A stretch of 64,000 nucleotides of DNA from Paraburkholderia tuberum STM678 (GCF_902833905.1 NZ_CADFGP010000020.1:62001-126000); one strand, 5' to 3'; shown: positions 52,014-61,998, counted from the stretch's first letter. Translations and numbers: made by a program. Notes: generated by a model not told the origin, from the sequence alone.

Positions 52014-54410
52014 ATGCAAGCCACGTCTCCTACGTCCCCGCCGCCCGCGCCGAAACGGCGCAAACGTCCGTTATGGCTGAAGCTGATCCTCGGCTTTGTC
52101 GGGTTGATCGTGGCGGGCATCGTATGCGTGGCGCTGGTGCTCGGCTATGCGCTCGTCGTCGCGACGCCGAACCTGCCGTCACTCGATGCATTGACCGACT
52201 ATCAGCCCAAGGTGCCGCTGCGAATCTATACGGCCGACCATGTGCTGATCGGCGAATTCGGCGCGGAGCGGCGCGACATCGTGCACATCCAGGACGTGCC
52301 CGACAGCCTGAAGAAAGCGATTCTCGCGATCGAGGACGCGCGCTTCTATGAGCACGGCGGCGTCGACCTCACCGGCATCGCGCGAGCCGGCTTCGTCGCG
52401 CTGACCAACGGTCATGCGACGCAAGGCGCGAGCACGATCACGATGCAGGTCGCGCGCAACTTCTTTCTGTCCAGCGAGAAGACGTACACGCGCAAGATCT
52501 ACGAGATGCTGCTCGCGTACAAGATCGAGTCGAAGCTGAGCAAGGATCAGATTCTCGAGGTGTACATGAATCAGATCTATCTCGGTCAGCGCGCGTACGG
52601 TTTCGCGAGTGCCGCGCGCGTGTACTTCGGCAAGGATCTGAAGGACCTGACGCTCGCCGAATCGGCGATGCTCGCCGGTCTGCCGAAGGCGCCCTCCGCG
52701 TATAACCCGGTCGTCAATCCGAAGCGTGCGAAGGTGCGCCAGGAGTACATCCTGCAGCGCATGTACGAATTGCACTACATCACTCAGGAACAGTACGACG
52801 AGGCGAGCCGGCAGCGGCTCGTCGTGAAGGGCATGGGCAAGGAGTACAGCGTGCACGCGGAATACGTCGCGGAAATGGTGCGGCAGATGATGTACGCGCA
52901 GTATCGCGAGGAAGCCTACACGCGCGGCCTGAACGTCGTGACCACGATCGACTCGGCCGATCAGGACGTCGCCTACCACGCGGTGCGCAAAGGCTTGATG
53001 GACTACGAGCGCCGTCACGGCTATCGCGGCCCGGAGGCGTTCATCGATCTGCCGGCCGACGCCGACGAGCGCGAGCAGGCCATCGACGACGCGCTGCTCG
53101 AACATCCCGACAATGGCGAAATCATCGCGGCCGTCGTCACGGCGGCGAGCCCGAAGCAGGTCCAGGCGGCGTTCATCGACGGTAATGTCGCGACCATTCA
53201 GGGCGACGGCCTGCGCTACGCGCAGTTCGCGCTCGGCCCGCGCGCGCAGCCGAATCAGCGCATCCGGCCCGGCGCGATCGTGCGGCTCGTGAAAAACGAC
53301 GAGGGCGACTGGTCGATCACGCAATTGCCCCAGGTGGAAGGCGCGTTCATCTCGCTGGTGCCGCAGGACGGTGCGATCCGCTCGCTGGTCGGCGGCTTCG
53401 ACTTCAACAAGAACAAGTTCAATCACGTGACGCAGGCGTGGCGTCAGCCGGGCTCCAGCTTCAAGCCGTTCATCTATTCGGCGTCGCTCGAAAAGGGCCT
53501 CGGGCCCGCCACGATCATCAACGACGCGCCGCTCTTCTTCAGCGCCGCCGAAACCGGCGGCCAGGCGTGGGAGCCGAAAAACTACGGCGGCGGCTTCGAC
53601 GGTCCGATGACGATGCGCACCGCGCTGCAGAAATCGAAGAACCTCGTGTCGATCCGCATCCTGAACCAGATCGGCCCGAAGTACGCGCAGCAATACATCA
53701 CGCGGTTTGGCTTCGACGCGGACCGCCATCCCGCCTATCTGCCGATGGCGCTTGGCGCGGGCCTCGTGACGCCGCTGCAAATGGCCGGCGCGTTCTCGGT
53801 GTTCGCCAACGGCGGCTATCGGATCAATCCGTATCTGATCGCCGAAGTCACCGATCAGCGCGGCATCGTCGTCGCGCACGCGCAGCCGCTCGTGGCCGGG
53901 CAAAGCGCGCCGTTCGCGATCCAACCGCGCAACGCCTACGTGATGAACAGCCTGCTGCAAAGCGTCGCGCAGCACGGCACCGGGGCGAAGAGCAACGTGC
54001 TCAAGCGCACCGATCTCGCCGGCAAGACCGGCACGACCAACGATTCCCGCGACGCGTGGTTCGCCGGCTATCAGCATACGCTCACCGCGATCGCGTGGAT
54101 CGGCTACGACAACCCGCGCAGCCTCGGCGACAAGGAAACCGGCGGCGGCCTGGCGCTGCCGGTGTGGATCGAGTACATGGGACGCGCGCTGAAGGGGGTG
54201 CCCGAGTACAAGATGCCACGCCCCGACGGCGTCAGCGAAATCGGCTCGGAGCTTTATTTCGACGAGTTCACGCCGGGCCACGGCTTCATCGCGACGGTCG
54301 GCGTCAGTCAGGCGACGCTCGATGCGGAGGCGAGCGCGGCAGCCGCCGCTCCGGAACAGGTTGGCGAACAGGAAAAGCAGGACATCATGAATCTGTTCCG
54401 CGGGCACTGA
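52014..54410 (+). CDS. mrcA: Penicillin-binding protein 1A
   Basis: A 798-residue class A PBP that polymerises and cross-links peptidoglycan. It has a short cytoplasmic tail, one membrane helix (about residues 22-45), a glycosyltransferase domain with EDARFYEHGGVD and QGASTITMQ, an inserted OB-like region, and a transpeptidase domain with SSFK near 480, SKN near 540 and KTGT near 669. Its location divergent to pilMNOQ is the conserved ponA position of many proteobacteria. Confidence 0.95.
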   Translation: MQATSPTSPPPAPKRRKRPLWLKLILGFVGLIVAGIVCVALVLGYALVVATPNLPSLDALTDYQPKVPLRIYTADHVLIGEFGAERRDIVHIQDVPDSLKKAILAIEDARFYEHGGVDLTGIARAGFVALTNGHATQGASTITMQVARNFFLSSEKTYTRKIYEMLLAYKIESKLSKDQILEVYMNQIYLGQRAYGFASAARVYFGKDLKDLTLAESAMLAGLPKAPSAYNPVVNPKRAKVRQEYILQRMYELHYITQEQYDEASRQRLVVKGMGKEYSVHAEYVAEMVRQMMYAQYREEAYTRGLNVVTTIDSADQDVAYHAVRKGLMDYERRHGYRGPEAFIDLPADADEREQAIDDALLEHPDNGEIIAAVVTAASPKQVQAAFIDGNVATIQGDGLRYAQFALGPRAQPNQRIRPGAIVRLVKNDEGDWSITQLPQVEGAFISLVPQDGAIRSLVGGFDFNKNKFNHVTQAWRQPGSSFKPFIYSASLEKGLGPATIINDAPLFFSAAETGGQAWEPKNYGGGFDGPMTMRTALQKSKNLVSIRILNQIGPKYAQQYITRFGFDADRHPAYLPMALGAGLVTPLQMAGAFSVFANGGYRINPYLIAEVTDQRGIVVAHAQPLVAGQSAPFAIQPRNAYVMNSLLQSVAQHGTGAKSNVLKRTDLAGKTGTTNDSRDAWFAGYQHTLTAIAWIGYDNPRSLGDKETGGGLALPVWIEYMGRALKGVPEYKMPRPDGVSEIGSELYFDEFTPGHGFIATVGVSQATLDAEASAAAAAPEQVGEQEKQDIMNLFRGH

Positions 54411-54431
54411 GGCTGCGTCGATGTCCCGCTA

Positions 54432-54476
54432 GAAAAGAAAAAACCGCCGCGTTCGTTACGCGGCGGTTTTGTTTTG
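54432..54476. terminator. Bidirectional terminator between PBP1a and cyaY
   Basis: A 12-bp perfect stem (AAAACCGCCGCG / CGCGGCGGTTTT) with A-rich left and T-rich right flanks serves the two convergent genes. Confidence 0.92.
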
Positions 54477-54504
54477 AGAGCGTCTCGCGCTGATTACACC
54501 GCGC

Positions 54505-54825
54505 TCATAGCGCGGCGATCCGCACCGGCTCGCCAGCCTGCTGCGTCGCATACTGCGATAGCGCCGCGAAAAACTCCGCGCCGCTGCGCGTGTCGCGCCA
54601 TTCACCGTCGACGAAACGGAAGTGGAAACCGCCGGCCTTCGCCGCGATCCAGATCTCGCTCATCGGCGGCTGAAGGTTGACGATGATCTTCGTGCGGTTC
54701 TCGAATTCGAGCGTCAAAACGTTGCCGCTGCGCTCGAGCTCGATGTCGGCGTCGATGTCGTCGAGCGCGCTCTCGATGGCGGCCAGCACGGCTTCCGCAC
54801 GGGTCAGGTAATCACTATCGGACAT
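54505..54825 (-). CDS. cyaY: Frataxin-like iron donor CyaY
   Basis: CyaY is the bacterial frataxin, which binds iron on an acidic ridge and modulates IscS in Fe-S cluster assembly. The 106-residue protein has the acidic first helix (ESALDDIDADIE), followed by the beta-sheet motif VNLQPPMSEIWIAAKAGGFHF, the family signature. ATG 54825 is preferred; four further codons upstream are open. It is convergent with PBP1a and divergent from lptM. Confidence 0.93.
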   Translation of the reverse strand: MSDSDYLTRAEAVLAAIESALDDIDADIELERSGNVLTLEFENRTKIIVNLQPPMSEIWIAAKAGGFHFRFVDGEWRDTRSGAEFFAALSQYATQQAGEPVRIAAL

Positions 54826-54860
54826 GCTAAACTCCATCGATTATTCATTCAGGGACAGTC

Positions 54861-55205
54861 ATGCGAGTCGTAACTCGGATGCGCGCGGCAGCGCCCGGCC
54901 GCGCGATTGTAGCGGTTTTAGTCATTCTCGCAGGTTGTGCGCTTACCGGCTGCGGCCAACGCGGCTCACTCTATCTGCCGACCGTACCGCCGATGCCTGC
55001 CCCGCCGGCTCACCGCACGCAAACACCATCGACCGATCGAACGCAACCGGCTAGCGGCAGCGCGGCCGACACGGGTTCGATCCCGGACACCTCGGGCACG
55101 CCGCTCACGCTCGCCCCCGAAGACCAGCTCGCGGCGCCGCCCGCTTCGGCGGCATCGGCTCCCGCAGTGCCGCTGCCCGCCTCTGCCGTCCCTTCCGTTC
55201 AATAA
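54861..55205 (+). CDS. lptM: LptM (YifL)-like small lipoprotein
   Basis: A 114-residue lipoprotein. The hydrophobic signal ends in LTGC (Cys31), followed by GQRGSLYLP, the conserved N-terminal block of the LptM/YifL family; an earlier LAGC at Cys26 is the alternative site. The rest is a disordered Pro/Ala/Ser/Thr-rich tail, longer than in E. coli. LptM helps the LPS translocon subunit LptD mature. It precedes lysA by 9 bp, an order conserved between cyaY and lysA in many proteobacteria. Confidence 0.9.
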   Translation: MRVVTRMRAAAPGRAIVAVLVILAGCALTGCGQRGSLYLPTVPPMPAPPAHRTQTPSTDRTQPASGSAADTGSIPDTSGTPLTLAPEDQLAAPPASAASAPAVPLPASAVPSVQ

Positions 55206-55214
55206 GACTTTCGC

Positions 55215-56477
55215 ATGACTCGATCCGCATTTGACTACGTCGACGGCGTATTGCACGCCGAAGGCGTGTCCGCCGTTTCCCTCGCCGAGCAGTTCGGCAC
55301 GCCGCTCTACGTCTATTCACGCGCCGCGCTCACCGCAGCGTGGAACGCCTATGCGGGCGCCTGCGCGGGGCGTCGCGCGAGCGTGCACGTGGCCGTCAAG
55401 GCCAACAGCAATCTCGCGGTGCTGAACGTGTTCGCGCGCCTCGGCGCGGGCTTCGACATCGTGTCGGGCGGCGAGCTCGCGCGCGTGCTCGCGGCTGGCG
55501 GCAAAGCGGAAAACACCGTGTTTTCGGGCGTTGGCAAGCAGGCAAGCGAAATGCGCGACGCGCTCGCGGCGGGCGTCAAATGCTTCAACGTCGAATCGAT
55601 TCCCGAACTCGACCGCCTCAATTCGGTGGCGGGCGAGATGGGCAAGAAAGCGCCGGTGTCGCTGCGCGTGAATCCCGATGTCGATGCGAAAACGCATCCG
55701 TACATTTCCACCGGACTCAAGACCAACAAGTTCGGCATCGCGTTCGAAGATGCGCGTGCCACCTACCAGGCGGCCGCGGCGATGTCGAATCTCGAGGTGA
55801 TCGGCATCGACTGCCATATTGGCTCGCAGATCACTGAAGTCGCGCCCTATCTCGACGCGATCGACAAGGTGCTGGAACTCGTCGAGCAGATCGAGCAGGA
55901 CGGCGTGTCGATTCGCCATATCGACGTCGGCGGCGGTCTGGGCATCACCTACGACGACGAAACGCCGCCGGAAATCGGTGAGTTCGTGCGCACGGTGCTC
56001 GATCGCATCGAAGCGCGCGGCCACGGTCACCGCGAAGTCTATTTCGAGCCGGGCCGCTCGCTGGTCGGCAATGCGGGCGTGCTGCTCACACGTCTCGAGT
56101 TTCTGAAGCCGGGCGAGGACAAGAACTTCGCGATCGTCGACGCGGCGATGACCGATCTCGCGCGCCCCGCGATGTACGACGCCTATCATGCCATCGAGCC
56201 GGTCGTGAAGCGCGACGTCCCCGCGCATGTGTACGACGTGGTCGGCCCGGTCTGCGAAAGCGGCGACTGGCTCGGCCGCGAGCGGCTGCTCGCGGTCGAA
56301 CCCGGCGATCTGCTCGCGATCCGCTCGGCCGGCGCGTACGGCTTCGTGATGAGCTCGAACTACAACACCCGTGCGCGCGCCGCCGAGGTGATGGTGGATG
56401 GTACACAGGCGCATGTGGTTCGCGCGCGCGAAGAGGTCAAGCAGCTGTATGCGGATGAAACGATACTGCCGGCGTAA
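55215..56477 (+). CDS. lysA: Diaminopimelate decarboxylase
   Basis: LysA decarboxylates meso-diaminopimelate to lysine. The 420-residue fold-type III PLP enzyme has the Schiff-base lysine in VAVKANSN, IDCHIGSQI, the DVGGGLG phosphate loop, the substrate-binding EPGRSLV and the C-terminal CESGDWLG motif from the partner subunit. Length is typical. It is co-transcribed with lptM and ends at a strong terminator. Confidence 0.96.
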   Translation: MTRSAFDYVDGVLHAEGVSAVSLAEQFGTPLYVYSRAALTAAWNAYAGACAGRRASVHVAVKANSNLAVLNVFARLGAGFDIVSGGELARVLAAGGKAENTVFSGVGKQASEMRDALAAGVKCFNVESIPELDRLNSVAGEMGKKAPVSLRVNPDVDAKTHPYISTGLKTNKFGIAFEDARATYQAAAAMSNLEVIGIDCHIGSQITEVAPYLDAIDKVLELVEQIEQDGVSIRHIDVGGGLGITYDDETPPEIGEFVRTVLDRIEARGHGHREVYFEPGRSLVGNAGVLLTRLEFLKPGEDKNFAIVDAAMTDLARPAMYDAYHAIEPVVKRDVPAHVYDVVGPVCESGDWLGRERLLAVEPGDLLAIRSAGAYGFVMSSNYNTRARAAEVMVDGTQAHVVRAREEVKQLYADETILPA

Positions 56478-56520
56478 ACGTCAGTACCTGCGGCAGAGCG
56501 CGAAGGTCGAGCGCAGCAAC

Positions 56521-56556
56521 GAAAATGGCGATGCCACGGTGGCATCGCCATTTTTA
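56521..56556. terminator. Bidirectional terminator between lysA and msrQ
   Basis: A perfect inverted repeat of about 16 bp per arm (AAAATGGCGATGCCAC and its complement) with a very short loop, ending in five T residues. It serves the convergent lysA and msrPQ transcripts. Confidence 0.92.
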
Positions 56557-56588
56557 TTTGAAACAGCGTGACGCCAATAAACTCGCCA

Positions 56589-57290
56589 TCATCGTCGGCG
56601 CGTTCCCATCCTCCGCTCACGTATCCACACCACCAGTCGCCATCCCAGCAACGCGATCATCACCGCGCCGTAGATCTTCGGCAGCAGCAGGTCGTGCTTG
56701 CCCGCCTTCATCCACCAGAAATGCAGGATCGCGAGCACGCCGATCGCATAGATCGCGCGATGCAGCGTCTGCCAGCGACGTCCGAGCTTGCGCACCATCG
56801 CGCGCGGCGACGTGACCGCAAGCGCGATCAGCAGCACGAACGCGGCGAAGCCCACCGTGATGAACGGCCGCTTGCCGATGTCCTTCAGAATCTCCGCAAC
56901 ATCGAACCACTTGTCGAACCACAGGTACGTGGTGAAATGCAGCGTCGCGTAGAAGAACGTGTAGAGCCCGAGCATGCGGCGCAAACGCACGAACGCGGCG
57001 ACGCCGGTCAGACGGCGTAGCGGCGTCACCGCGAGCGTGATGCACAGGAACACGAGCGTCCACAGGCCGGTCGAGCGTGTGATGAATTCAATCGGATTCG
57101 CGCCGAGCCGGTCGGTCAGGCCGAACAGCACGAGGCGCGCGAGAGGATAGAGCGCCGCGATGAAGACCGCGACTTTGGTGGGCACGACCCAGCGCGCGCC
57201 GCCGGTGGAACGCGGCTTCGCCGCCGACGCCGACGAGGTCCGCCGCGTCGCAGGCTCGGTGCGGGTGACAGTTTGCGTATCGGAAACCAT
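56589..57290 (-). CDS. msrQ: Heme-binding membrane subunit MsrQ
   Basis: MsrQ is the b-type haem membrane protein that passes respiratory electrons to MsrP for repair of oxidised methionine in periplasmic proteins. The 233-residue protein has about six membrane helices of the ferric-reductase-like family, with candidate haem ligands in YATLHFTTYLWFD, the HRAIYAIGVLAILHF helix. The first 33 residues are a cytoplasmic Thr/Ser/Ala-rich tail. It starts 10 bp after msrP. Confidence 0.92.
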   Translation of the reverse strand: MVSDTQTVTRTEPATRRTSSASAAKPRSTGGARWVVPTKVAVFIAALYPLARLVLFGLTDRLGANPIEFITRSTGLWTLVFLCITLAVTPLRRLTGVAAFVRLRRMLGLYTFFYATLHFTTYLWFDKWFDVAEILKDIGKRPFITVGFAAFVLLIALAVTSPRAMVRKLGRRWQTLHRAIYAIGVLAILHFWWMKAGKHDLLLPKIYGAVMIALLGWRLVVWIRERRMGTRRR

Positions 57291-57300
57291 CGCGCTCGCC

Positions 57301-58296
57301 CTAGAAGTTCTTCTTCAGGTCCATGCCCTGATAGAGCGACGCGACCTGATCGCCGTAACCGTTGAACATCAGCGTCTTGCGTTTCGGCGTGAAAAAGCCG
57401 TCTTCGCCGATGCGCCGTTCAGTGGCTTGACTCCAGCGCGGATGGTCGACATTCGGATTCACGTTCGAATAAAACCCATATTCGTTCGACGCGTACGTGT
57501 TCCAGCTCGTCGGCGGCTGCTTCTCGACGAAGCGGATTTTCACGAGCGACTTCGCGCTCTTGAAGCCGTACTTCCACGGCACCACGACGCGCACCGGCGC
57601 GCCGTTCTGATTCGGCAGCACCTGGCCGTAGAGGCCCATCGTCAGTAGCGTCAGCGGATGCATCGCCTCGTCCATCCGCAGGCCTTCGGAGTAAGGCCAA
57701 TCGAGTATGGGTGCCGACAACCCTGGCATCTGCGACGGATCGGCGAGCGTGATGAACTGCACGTACTTTGCATTGCCGGTCGGTTCGACGCGTTTGATCA
57801 GCTCCGACAGCGAGACGCCGATCCACGGCACCACGATCGACCAACCTTCGACGCAGCGATGCCGGTACACACGCTCCTCGAGCGGCGCGAGCTTCAGCAG
57901 ATCGTCGATGTCGTACACCTTCGGATTGTTGATCTCGCCCTCGACGCTCACCTTCCACGGATGCGGCCGCAACGTGCCCGCGCGCTGCGAGGGGTCGGAT
58001 TTACCGGTGCCGAACTCGTAGAAATTGTTGTAGGTTGTGATGTCCTTGTACGGCGTGATCTTGTCGAGCGCGACGAACCTGGTGTTGGTTTTCGCCGCGA
58101 GCTTCTGCGCCTTCGGATCGGGCGACGAGTAGGTCGCGAGCGCCTCGCCGCTCACGCCGATCAGGCCGCCGAGCGCCATCGCGCCCGCCGCCTGCAGGAT
58201 GCGTCGCCGGTTCTCGAACACGTGCCGCGGCGCGATTTCGCTGCGCGCGATGTCATCGCCGGTCAGTTGAATTCTGTCGCTTCGCTTGATCCACAT
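57301..58296 (-). CDS. msrP: Protein-methionine-sulphoxide reductase catalytic subunit MsrP
   Basis: MsrP is the periplasmic molybdopterin enzyme that reduces methionine sulphoxide in proteins. The 331-residue protein carries a twin-arginine signal (ENRRRILQAAGAMALGG, residues about 29-45) and the molybdenum-ligand cysteine in YRHRCVEGWS. Later motifs WPYSEGLRMDEAMHPL and VPWKYGFKSAKSLV match the family. The start at ATG 58296 gives a normal Tat signal; the longer open frame does not. It should depend on the Tat system encoded at the left end of the window. Confidence 0.94.
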   Translation of the reverse strand: MWIKRSDRIQLTGDDIARSEIAPRHVFENRRRILQAAGAMALGGLIGVSGEALATYSSPDPKAQKLAAKTNTRFVALDKITPYKDITTYNNFYEFGTGKSDPSQRAGTLRPHPWKVSVEGEINNPKVYDIDDLLKLAPLEERVYRHRCVEGWSIVVPWIGVSLSELIKRVEPTGNAKYVQFITLADPSQMPGLSAPILDWPYSEGLRMDEAMHPLTLLTMGLYGQVLPNQNGAPVRVVVPWKYGFKSAKSLVKIRFVEKQPPTSWNTYASNEYGFYSNVNPNVDHPRWSQATERRIGEDGFFTPKRKTLMFNGYGDQVASLYQGMDLKKNF

Positions 58297-58443
58297 CGTG
58301 CTACTCCTTGCCGGCCCGCCGCGTCGCGCGCGTTGCGGAGCCTTATTGATGATCGCCCCTTTGGGGGCGTCTGTCATCCATGGGTAGTTGCTCTGGTGCT
58401 CGACTGGCGAACACCGGGCAGCAACGAATATTCCATCGGCCAT

Positions 58444-58477
58444 AAAAAAACCGCCGGTGCGAAAGCACGCGGCGGTT
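58444..58477 (-). terminator. Rho-independent terminator of resB-ccsB
   Basis: On the minus strand AACCGCC and GGCGGTT enclose a nested GTGC/GCAC hairpin with a TTTC loop, followed by a run of seven T residues. Confidence 0.9.
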
Positions 58478-58502
58478 CTTAGTCGGTTCAGCGCGGCGGA
58501 TC

Positions 58503-59714
58503 TTACAGCTTGCCGTAGCTATGCAAGCCCGACAGGAACATGTTCACGCCGAGGAACGCGAAGCTCGTGACCAGCAGCCCGGTCAGCGCCCACCACGCGG
58601 CGAGCGCGCCGCGCAGGCCCTTCATCATACGCATGTGCAGCCAGGCCGCGTAGTTCAGCCACACGATCAGCGCCCACGTCTCCTTCGGGTCCCAGCTCCA
58701 GTAGCCGCCCCAGGCTTGGGCGGCCCACAGCGCGCCGAGAATCGTCGCGATCGTGAAGAACGCGAAGCCGACCGCGATCGACTTGTACATCACGTCGTCG
58801 AGCACGTCGAGCGCCGGCAGACGATCCGCGAGCACGCCGCGTTCCTTCGCCAGATATGCGACGCCGACCATCGCCGACAGCGCGAAGCTGCCATAGCCGA
58901 TGAAGTTCGCCGGCACGTGAATCTTCATCCACCAGCTTTGCAGCGCCGGCACGAGCGGCTGGATCTGCTGCGCATCGCGCGCGACCGAGTACCACATCAG
59001 GAAGCCGACGGCTGCGCTGATCACGAGCAACACGAACGCGCCGAGCGCGCGCGTGTTGTAGTGCTGCTCGTAGTACAGATAGAACAGCGCGGTGATCAGG
59101 CTGAACAGCACGAACACTTCATAGAGGTTCGAAATCGGAATATGGCCAACGTCCGCGCCGATCAGATACGACTCGTACCAGCGCACCATCATGCCGACGA
59201 AGCCCATCAGCACCGCCGCCCACGTCATCTTCGAGCCGATCGCGGCGCCGGTCGGCGAGCGCGACAGCAGCGCGATCCAGTAGAACCCGGTCGCGAATAC
59301 GAAGAGCGCGCTCATCCACAGGATCGCGGACTGGCTCGACAGGAAATACTTGAGGAAGAAAGCGTTGTCGGCGCGGCTCAGATCGCCGTGGTAGATCTGG
59401 ATTGCGAGCAGCGACAGCGCGGCGATTCCCACCATCAGCGGACGCACCGGCTTCCAGCGCCAGCCGAGCACGACGAAAACCGGCACCGAGCACATCAGCA
59501 CCAATTTGTCGTAGTAGTTCATGAACGGGTAATAGCGCGACAGCGCGAACCCGGCGCCCCCGACGAGCGCGAGCGCGAACAGCCAGTCGACGATACCCAG
59601 GCGTTTCAGGAACGGCCGTTCGTCGAAGTTCGGGAGTTCGGGCGTGCTGCTCGCAAACGCCTTGTCGGCGCGTGAAGCAGAAGAAGAGGAGGAGGAAACC
59701 TGAGTCAAGTCCAT
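58503..59714 (-). CDS. ccsB: Cytochrome c maturation protein CcsB (ResC, CcsA-type)
   Basis: The haem-handling subunit of System II cytochrome c maturation. The 403-residue protein has about eight membrane helices and the tryptophan-rich haem motif AWGGYWSWDPKETW near residue 335, with histidines in the flanking loops (for example HVPANF). It joins haem to apocytochrome CXXCH motifs together with ResB. It starts 4 bp after resB. Naming of CcsA, CcsB and ResC varies between databases. Confidence 0.93.
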   Translation of the reverse strand: MDLTQVSSSSSSASRADKAFASSTPELPNFDERPFLKRLGIVDWLFALALVGGAGFALSRYYPFMNYYDKLVLMCSVPVFVVLGWRWKPVRPLMVGIAALSLLAIQIYHGDLSRADNAFFLKYFLSSQSAILWMSALFVFATGFYWIALLSRSPTGAAIGSKMTWAAVLMGFVGMMVRWYESYLIGADVGHIPISNLYEVFVLFSLITALFYLYYEQHYNTRALGAFVLLVISAAVGFLMWYSVARDAQQIQPLVPALQSWWMKIHVPANFIGYGSFALSAMVGVAYLAKERGVLADRLPALDVLDDVMYKSIAVGFAFFTIATILGALWAAQAWGGYWSWDPKETWALIVWLNYAAWLHMRMMKGLRGALAAWWALTGLLVTSFAFLGVNMFLSGLHSYGKL

Positions 59715-59718
59715 GATC

Positions 59719-61929
59719 TTACCGGGTCGAATCCTGTGAGCTTGCCGACGCAGCGGCGGCCTGGCCGGCCGGGCTGGCATCGGCTGCTTCGATGAGTTTC
59801 GCGCCCAATGCGGCGCTCACGGCGGCCCGCGTCTGGACGAACTCTTTCTCGAAGTCTAGCGTCTTACGCGCGCTCGACATCGCCATTACGACGCTCGTGC
59901 CGTGGTCCGTGTCCTTGAGCCAGAACCACAGACGCCGTTCGCGAACGTAGAACATCGAGAAGATGCCCAATACGAGAAGCAGGCTGCCAAGATACACGAC
60001 TTTTTTGCCCGGCGCGCGCGTCAACTGAAATACCGAAGCTTGCACCTGCTTGAATGAGTCAAGCTGCAAATAGACCGGCGATCCATACAGAAAGCTGTCG
60101 GAAATCGCATTAAGCGAACTCTGGATGAAGCGGCTCGTGTCCGCATCGGCCGGCGCGGCGGGCTCGCCGAGCCGCTGGCGCGACAGTTGCCACAAGTCCC
60201 ACGTCACACCTTCGAGCATGCGAAGCAGCAGGCCCGCGGCCTTTTCCTGCTCGCCCTTCGGTACCGAGCGGTCGATAAACCCAGCGACCGCCTGGAAGCC
60301 GCCGAGCGTTTCGCCATTCGGCATCTTCATGCTGCCGTCGGCGCCCGCAAAAAGGGTCAGCACCCGCAAGGCGCTTTCCTCCAGATGTTGCTGCAACTCC
60401 GCATTTGAACCCGGCACCGAACGCTGCGCGAATTGATGAGCGGCGATGGCCCGTTGGTTCGGGTCTTCCAGCGTGGCGCGCAGATTCATCCATTCCTTGA
60501 GCGTGCCGCCGCTGTCGGCGGGAATTCGCAGATAGCGGAACGGGTCATCGGGATTCAAGCGCATGCCGGCGAGGAACATTTTCTCGCCGTTCACGTCGAC
60601 GGGCAGCATGTAGTTGTTGTATTCGCGCGCCTGGCCATCCTTGCCGCGAATCTTGTACTGCACCGACGGGCCGACGTTGTGCAGATCGAGCGGCTTCGAC
60701 GTTTTCGCGCCGGAGCCGAGGCGCTCGTCGAACGCTTCCTTCAGCGAGTGCTGCGCGACAACCCCGCGCGCATCGTTCTGCCCGTTGCCGTTCGAGATGT
60801 TTTCGACGTTGATCGCGCGGAAGTCGGTGAATTCGACGGTCTGGCCATCGGCCAGCGGCGTGGCCGAGCTCAACGGCGCGCTGCCGCCGATCGTGCCGCC
60901 AAACGGCGCGGGCTTTGCACTCGGGCCGGACATCGGGAAGGCAGTCATCTGCATCTGCGAGCCGCCGTCCTGGAAGCTCGATTGATAAATCGACACGCCG
61001 TCGTATTCGAACGGCTTGTTGACCTCGACGCGCGCCGGCACGCGCGCGCCGGTCTTGTGATCGATCACGACGATGTCGCTCGCGAACAGCTTCGGCATGC
61101 CTGTCGAGTAGTAATCGACGATGAACTTGTTGAGCTCGATCGAAAACGGCAGGTCCTGGATCAGCGAACCATTGGGCTGATTCAGGATCGCGGTCGACAC
61201 GTGCTGCCCTTCGGGTACCCACGCGTAGCCGCGGAACGTCGGGTTCGATTGCGACAGCCGATGCTCGGGCGAAATCTCGTTGATCACCGTGTTCGAGTTG
61301 ATCGGCGACTTGTCGAACAGCCACATTTGCAGCTTGATCGGCAGATTGCTGTCGAGCAGGCCGCCGAGGCAGATCACGACGATCGCGAGGTGCGCGGAGA
61401 TGTAGCCGAACTTCGTCAGCGCGCCACGCTTCGCGGCGATCAACGTCGCGCCGTCCGACTCGCGCGTGACGAACTTGTAGCCGAGCTTCGCCGACAACCT
61501 TGCGAGCACCGCCGCCGACTGCGCGCGCGTGCCGTGCACCGCGAACTCACCCTTGTGATGGAACGCGCGCAGGCTGCCTTCTCGAACCTTGTCCTTCCAG
61601 CTCTTCACGTCGGCGACCATCTTCGGCGCATTTCGGATCACGCAGAGCGACACAGACACCATCAGGAAGCCGAGAATCAGCATGAACCACCACGAGCTGT
61701 ACACCGTGTAGAGGCTAAGCGCGCGGAAGATGTCCGCCCAGAACGGACCGAACTGGTTGACGTAGTTGGGATACGGATCGTCCTGCGTGAGGACGGTACC
61801 GATGATGCTGGCGATCGACAGAATGACGAGCAGCGCAATGGCGAAACGCATCGAGCTCAGGAGCTCGATGGCGCTGCGCATGACGCGATTGCCCGACTTC
61901 GACTGCAGACCCGACGTGGTGACGCTCAT
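59719..61929 (-). CDS. resB: Cytochrome c maturation protein ResB (Ccs1)
   Basis: ResB is the second subunit of the System II cytochrome c synthase. The 736-residue protein has three N-terminal membrane helices (about residues 25-47, 78-98 and 170-190), a large periplasmic domain of roughly 450 residues and a fourth helix near 650-670 (VVYLGSLLLVLGIFSMF). The opening ELLSSMRFAIALLVILSIAS is typical. It is directly followed by ccsB, and the product matures cytochromes such as the c4 encoded just upstream. Confidence 0.94.
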   Translation of the reverse strand: MSVTTSGLQSKSGNRVMRSAIELLSSMRFAIALLVILSIASIIGTVLTQDDPYPNYVNQFGPFWADIFRALSLYTVYSSWWFMLILGFLMVSVSLCVIRNAPKMVADVKSWKDKVREGSLRAFHHKGEFAVHGTRAQSAAVLARLSAKLGYKFVTRESDGATLIAAKRGALTKFGYISAHLAIVVICLGGLLDSNLPIKLQMWLFDKSPINSNTVINEISPEHRLSQSNPTFRGYAWVPEGQHVSTAILNQPNGSLIQDLPFSIELNKFIVDYYSTGMPKLFASDIVVIDHKTGARVPARVEVNKPFEYDGVSIYQSSFQDGGSQMQMTAFPMSGPSAKPAPFGGTIGGSAPLSSATPLADGQTVEFTDFRAINVENISNGNGQNDARGVVAQHSLKEAFDERLGSGAKTSKPLDLHNVGPSVQYKIRGKDGQAREYNNYMLPVDVNGEKMFLAGMRLNPDDPFRYLRIPADSGGTLKEWMNLRATLEDPNQRAIAAHQFAQRSVPGSNAELQQHLEESALRVLTLFAGADGSMKMPNGETLGGFQAVAGFIDRSVPKGEQEKAAGLLLRMLEGVTWDLWQLSRQRLGEPAAPADADTSRFIQSSLNAISDSFLYGSPVYLQLDSFKQVQASVFQLTRAPGKKVVYLGSLLLVLGIFSMFYVRERRLWFWLKDTDHGTSVVMAMSSARKTLDFEKEFVQTRAAVSAALGAKLIEAADASPAGQAAAASASSQDSTR

Positions 61930-61949
61930 TCAATCTCCGACTGAACAGC

Positions 61950-61998
61950 AAAAAAGGGTGAAGGGCTGTCGTAGCGACGACACCCTCACCCTTTTCTT
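61950..61998 (-). terminator. Strong terminator after cytochrome c4
   Basis: A long hairpin with about 19 paired bases in three blocks (AAAAGGGTGA, GGG, TGTCGT and their complements), small bulges and a tetra-base loop, followed on the minus strand by TTTTTTG. It also has T-rich sequence on the plus side. Confidence 0.92.
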